From contig CM054184.1 of the NCBI GenBank assembly GCA_028829895.1, positions 27,098,701-27,162,700 of the forward strand: 64,000 bases of DNA, in the 5' to 3' direction. Below, piece by piece: positions 59,731 to 64,000 of this stretch. The DNA comes from Sinotaia quadrata (taxonomy: Eukaryota > Mollusca > Gastropoda > Architaenioglossa > Viviparidae). The notes under the pieces were generated by a model that worked only from the letters and a program-made list of their open reading frames with translations, was not told the DNA's origin and did no database searches. The position numbers and the translations under genes were made by a program. Numbering within the stretch: position 1 is the first letter of the stretch; each line of letters begins with the position of its first letter.

Positions 59731-60540
59731 GCAGTTAAACCTTCAGTGACACCTGTAAGCATACTCTGCATAACCAACGGCCTACTCTATATGTACCACG
59801 TCTACTTCCAGATCTAGGTGAACTTCCTAACGAGTTCACTCAGACAATAGGACCAAATCCTGACGCTCGTCTACTGTACGATAATGGGCCAAACTTTAGC
59901 AACAGAATTTTAGTTGTTTGGTTCCATTCAAAGCGTATAAATGTTTGCCGATTCAGAAACAGTGTTCATTGATGGCAACTTTGCTATGGCTCTGAATATG
60001 TTCAAATAACTTTACGTCATCCGGGTACCTTTTGAGGAGACAAGTATTACTTCTCTGTATGCTCTTTTTCCAAACAAGACCCTGTGCCACTTATGAAGAA
60101 TTGTTTCAAGCAATAGTTGACAAGTGTGCAACCTTGAACTATACTATTAGCGTGCAAACCTTCATGACTGACTTTGAAGACGGTGTGTTAATAGCAATTC
60201 TAGCTGTTCTTGGACACATCATCAGCAAATGTTGTTTTTATCATCTTATGCAGTCCATTTGGCGTAAAGTCCAACCAAAACATTATAGTGATAATGCTGA
60301 CTTTCGCTTATTTTGTGGCATAATTGACACACTAGCCTTTTTGGCCTTGAAGAGATACCTTAAAAATGTCATTCCAAATGATGTATCTGAATCCGAGGAG
60401 TTACTAATGGACTTCGATCGCACTTACGTAAGTGGCTCCTTTCGACACATTCTGTAGCCTGATGCAAATGATCATCTGATAATGCCTTTGAGAATACGCC
60501 AACTTCCAACTATGTTCGCCCCTCGCTTCTGGAATGTGCA

Positions 60541-60812
60541 CCTTGCCACCTTAAACAACAATCCTTGCCACCTTAAACAACAATCCTCGTCACCTTAAAC
60601 AACAATCCTCGTCACCTTAAACAACAATCCTCGTCACCTTAAACAACAATCCTTGCCACCTTAAACAACAATCCTCGTCACCTTAAACAACAATCCTCGT
60701 CACCTTAAACAACAATCCTCGTCACCTTAAACAACAATCCTCGTCACCTTAAACAACAATCCTCGTCACCTTAAACAACAATCCTCGTCACCTTAAACAA
60801 CAATCCTCGTAC
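60541..60812 (+). repeat. 22-bp minisatellite grown from MULE coding sequence
   Basis: About 12 copies of a 22-bp unit (core caccttaaacaacaatcc, then tcgt or ttgc). The first unit is the transposase coding sequence ATLNNNP after FWNVHL, and the protein resumes at TNNI after the array. The array expanded in place between two conserved motifs. Confidence 0.92.
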
Positions 60813-61078
60813 AAACAACATAAGCTTAGGATGGAATAATAAATTCTACAATCTCGTATGGCATTATCTCCCCTCAGTGTGGCATGTAATTCAATGGTTT
60901 CAGCGTGAGGAAGCTGCAGTCAGAACCATTACTTTGTAAAGTGCTGTCGGCAGACGACCACAGGAAAAAAAATGTAGGCTCTAAGTCCAAATGTAACAAC
61001 GTCTTCGAAATGTGTGTGTAGCCCAACAAAAAAAAAACGGAAAACAGTGCCAGTGGAGTCGGTTGGAACATTCGCCTT

Positions 61079-62264
61079 AATCAAGAATATTAAATCAGAA
61101 ACAAAATATCAAACGCTAAAATCATTCATAAATCATACTATCAAACGCATAATAGTAACCATAAGTAAATGAAAAAAGCTTTAAATCTTAGAATATTCTG
61201 GTATCTTCAATAGCACAAAATAACATAATTATGCAGATAAATAAACTTCATAAATTAACCTGGTATTTTTTTAATGTAGTGTGCTTTTTGATACTGCTGT
61301 ACTACTTTCTCTACTTTATTTTATGTTTTAAACAAGACAGTAATTGTCAGTTTTGTTTGCTTTATTTTTAAAATACTTTTCTTGTTTAATACCTACGATT
61401 TGTAACTGTAGAATAAAGTATTCTTTAAAAGAAATCACCTAGTAAACTTTACCAACAAATGTTTAGTTTGATGTGAATGTTTGAAAGATGATTTCATTAA
61501 TGACTTTTATTTTTATGACTTTTTATACATCGGTTTCTTTTCACTTCTGGAAAGTATTTCCTGTATTAGCTGTACTATTAATAGCATTCTGTTTTTCTTG
61601 TACTAGTCGTAATATTAATAGCGTTCTATTTTTCTTGTACTAGTCGGCGATTATAAAGTTTAAATAGGACATTAATTGATCAAAACGGTCGGCATACCTG
61701 TAAGTTCTAATAAACTATAAATTTGAACGGTAACATGCAATATTAATAAAACTCACCTACGATACAAGTATCTAAAAATGTTTATACTGCATTGAATGTT
61801 ATAACCATAAGATTGCATTGGTGTCTTATTGTATATTTAGTTTCGTTTAAGTCTCAAAATTATTGCATCTATTAAAATAAACATTTAAACTAATTTGAGT
61901 TTATTATGTGATTTTTCTCGTGATATGAAAAGAACGCAAAATTATTTTTAAAATTTAATTTATTTATGTGATACTCATACTTGCTTAGATGTGTAAATGC
62001 GTACTAGTTTAGTGATAATAGGTCAGTTACACAAATTGTTTCTGTTATTTCTTTTCTGTGACTTTTTTTCTTGTGACTTTTTACCGTGACTTTTCTTTCC
62101 TGTGACATTTTTCCGCTCACCAGGCGGCGTTAATAAATGATCGCTATTAGAAAGGTCACGTGTGCGTCTTGTGGTGTTTCAGTCACATCGTACCACCACC
62201 TTCACAACCCTTTACATTTGGAGTTGATAGAAATACCACACCACAACCATCTTTATCTTCAACC
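61079..62264. other. AT-rich unique stretch
   Basis: Only a diverged pair of ttcttgtactagtcg units near 61580-61650. The MULE's right end may lie here. Confidence 0.45.
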
Positions 62265-62990
<726 letters not shown>

Positions 62991-63071
62991 TTGATGCTGG
63001 ACGTGGCAATATTAATAACATGGCAGATTATTGACCCCTTTCAAAAGGCAGAAAAGCGACTTAAACCTGAG

Positions 63072-63690
63072 GTCTGTAATTTGCATGTTTTCCCTTTTTG
63101 TGTCCTTTATGTCTCTTACCATTTTCGTTTCCTTTTTGAAGATTTTAGCAGTTCTTTTCTACTGTTATCGTGTTTCTCATGTGTGACACACATATAAATA
63201 GATAGATCGGCAGAAAAAAGATTGAAATATTTATAGATGCGTATGTATTTGTGTGTTCCTTATTATATCAACATACAAATTTCCTAGCCTTGAATTTTTC
63301 TTTTGAAATGTACCTATTTCTATTGCTTGCCTTGATTTTCATGCATATTTTCACTTCAGTCCTTTGCGTTCTACATGAAACACAAAACACTACTTTGTGA
63401 ATCCCCCTGTGAACATAAACTGTCAAAATGTCTTGCATTGTTCTTTGGGTGTTTTCCCTCGGACATCTGGGTGTCATTTGTGTCAGAGGGAAACGCAAAT
63501 GTTCCTCACGATTCGTAAAAGACGTAGATAACATATATTTATTTTCCTGCACAATTTTCTATAAATTGCTTTAAAATCCTTAGGGATTTTAGTATCAGAG
63601 GTGCTGATAGGGTGGCGATGTATCGTTCCATACTTCCGGTTTAGAGTTTGATAAATGGAGCTACGGGCTATATTTGCTCAGATGTAGACT
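63072..63690. other. Intron after exon L
   Basis: Unique AT-rich sequence; no further receptor exon is visible. Confidence 0.5.
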
Positions 63691-63694
63691 ACTC

Positions 63695-64000
63695 AAGCAA
63701 TACACGAGTTTACATTGCAGTAGGAAGAAGTTGGGGAGACTAAGTACGTTGCAGTAGAAAGTATTGGAAAGGACTGCGTACAGTGCAATAAGAAGTAGTG
63801 GGAAGGACTGCATACGTTGCAGTAGGAAGTAGTGGAGGGGCTACAGTACGCTGCAGTAGGAATTAGTGGAGAGGGGCTACAGTACGCTGCAGTAGGAATT
63901 AGTGGGGAGGGGCTACAGTACGCTGCAGTAGGAATTAGTGGGGAGGGGCTACAGTACGCTGCAGTAGGAATTAGTGGGGAGGGGCTACAGTACGCTGCAG
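63695..64000. repeat. 36-bp minisatellite, 8 or more copies, cut by window end
   Basis: Core acgctgcagtaggaattagt; homogeneous toward the window edge, so it probably continues. Confidence 0.95.

Larger units (their letters stand above)
59233..61078 (+). mobile_element. MULE transposase relic with FLYWCH zinc finger
   Basis: The order is that of FLYWCH-MULE elements. A zinc finger at about 59320-59500 (GSELCFNGFVYKTR, then VWKCVQRSSGHC and QSHNHAS after a frame change) is followed by a linker. The transposase core has VFIDGNFAMALNMFK (first catalytic Asp, codon 59971-59973), FPNKT.ATYEELFQAIVDKC, FMTDFEDGV (second Asp, 60170-60172), CCFYHLMQSIWRKVQ, DFRLFCGIIDTLAF and SGSFRHI. After an internal array come TNNISLGWNNKFYNL and VIQWFQREEAAVRT. 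The expected catalytic Glu in the NNICEGWNN motif is Leu (TTA, 60826-60828), and there is a stop at 60007-60009 plus several frameshifts. It is dead. Terminal inverted repeats were not found by eye. Confidence 0.88.

Overview
This is a window of animal (metazoan) genomic DNA: AT-rich, low gene density, consensus spliceosomal introns, a metazoan-style neurotransmitter receptor, RTE-type LINE fragments and a FLYWCH/MULE transposon relic. Receptor sequence and repeat content fit an invertebrate, probably a lophotrochozoan such as a mollusc; that is inference, since no species marker is visible.

The only host gene I can support is a metabotropic GABA-B receptor subunit, type 2 (GABBR2-like), on the + strand. 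Twelve consecutive coding exons lie between 19318 and 63071. They give 522 residues with no missing exon: from inside lobe 1 of the Venus-flytrap domain, through lobe 2 and the linker, to transmembrane helices 1-4. The 5' exons (signal peptide, start of the ectodomain) and 3' exons (helices 5-7, cytoplasmic tail) were not found and presumably lie outside. Exons A-F and J-L meet at phase 0, while G/H, H/I and I/J are split codons. Intron sizes run from about 0.6 kb to 20 kb.

Transposon remains sit in the introns. Two 5'-truncated RTE-type LINE copies lie on the + strand (31181-32375, 40577-41882) and one broken copy on the - strand (49539-51590). A dead MULE element with a FLYWCH zinc finger spans 59233-61078. 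A dispersed repeat of about 300-550 bp occurs three times (about 3.0, 7.25 and 34.8 kb). A cluster of tRNA-derived SINE-like copies sits at about 57.36-58.03 kb.

Most of the remaining sequence is minisatellite. About 90 independent arrays have units of roughly 13-85 bp, each unrelated to its neighbours and looking locally born. The most striking pattern is that several arrays are seeded on functional sequence. At least four exon 3' edges (A, B, G, J), probably a fifth (C), and one exon 5' edge (L) are the terminal unit of an array that carries copies of the splice site into the intron. Other arrays grew from inside the LINE endonuclease region (49925-51022) and the MULE transposase (59517-59730, 60541-60812). 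Higher-order repeats, a perfect 36-bp inverted repeat and a two-state variant map show that the arrays still turn over.

Nearly all long open frames outside the exons come from arrays whose unit is a multiple of three, or from simple repeats, and are not genes. Array boundaries are read by eye and good to about 5-20 bases; exon boundaries are exact under the splice model given.
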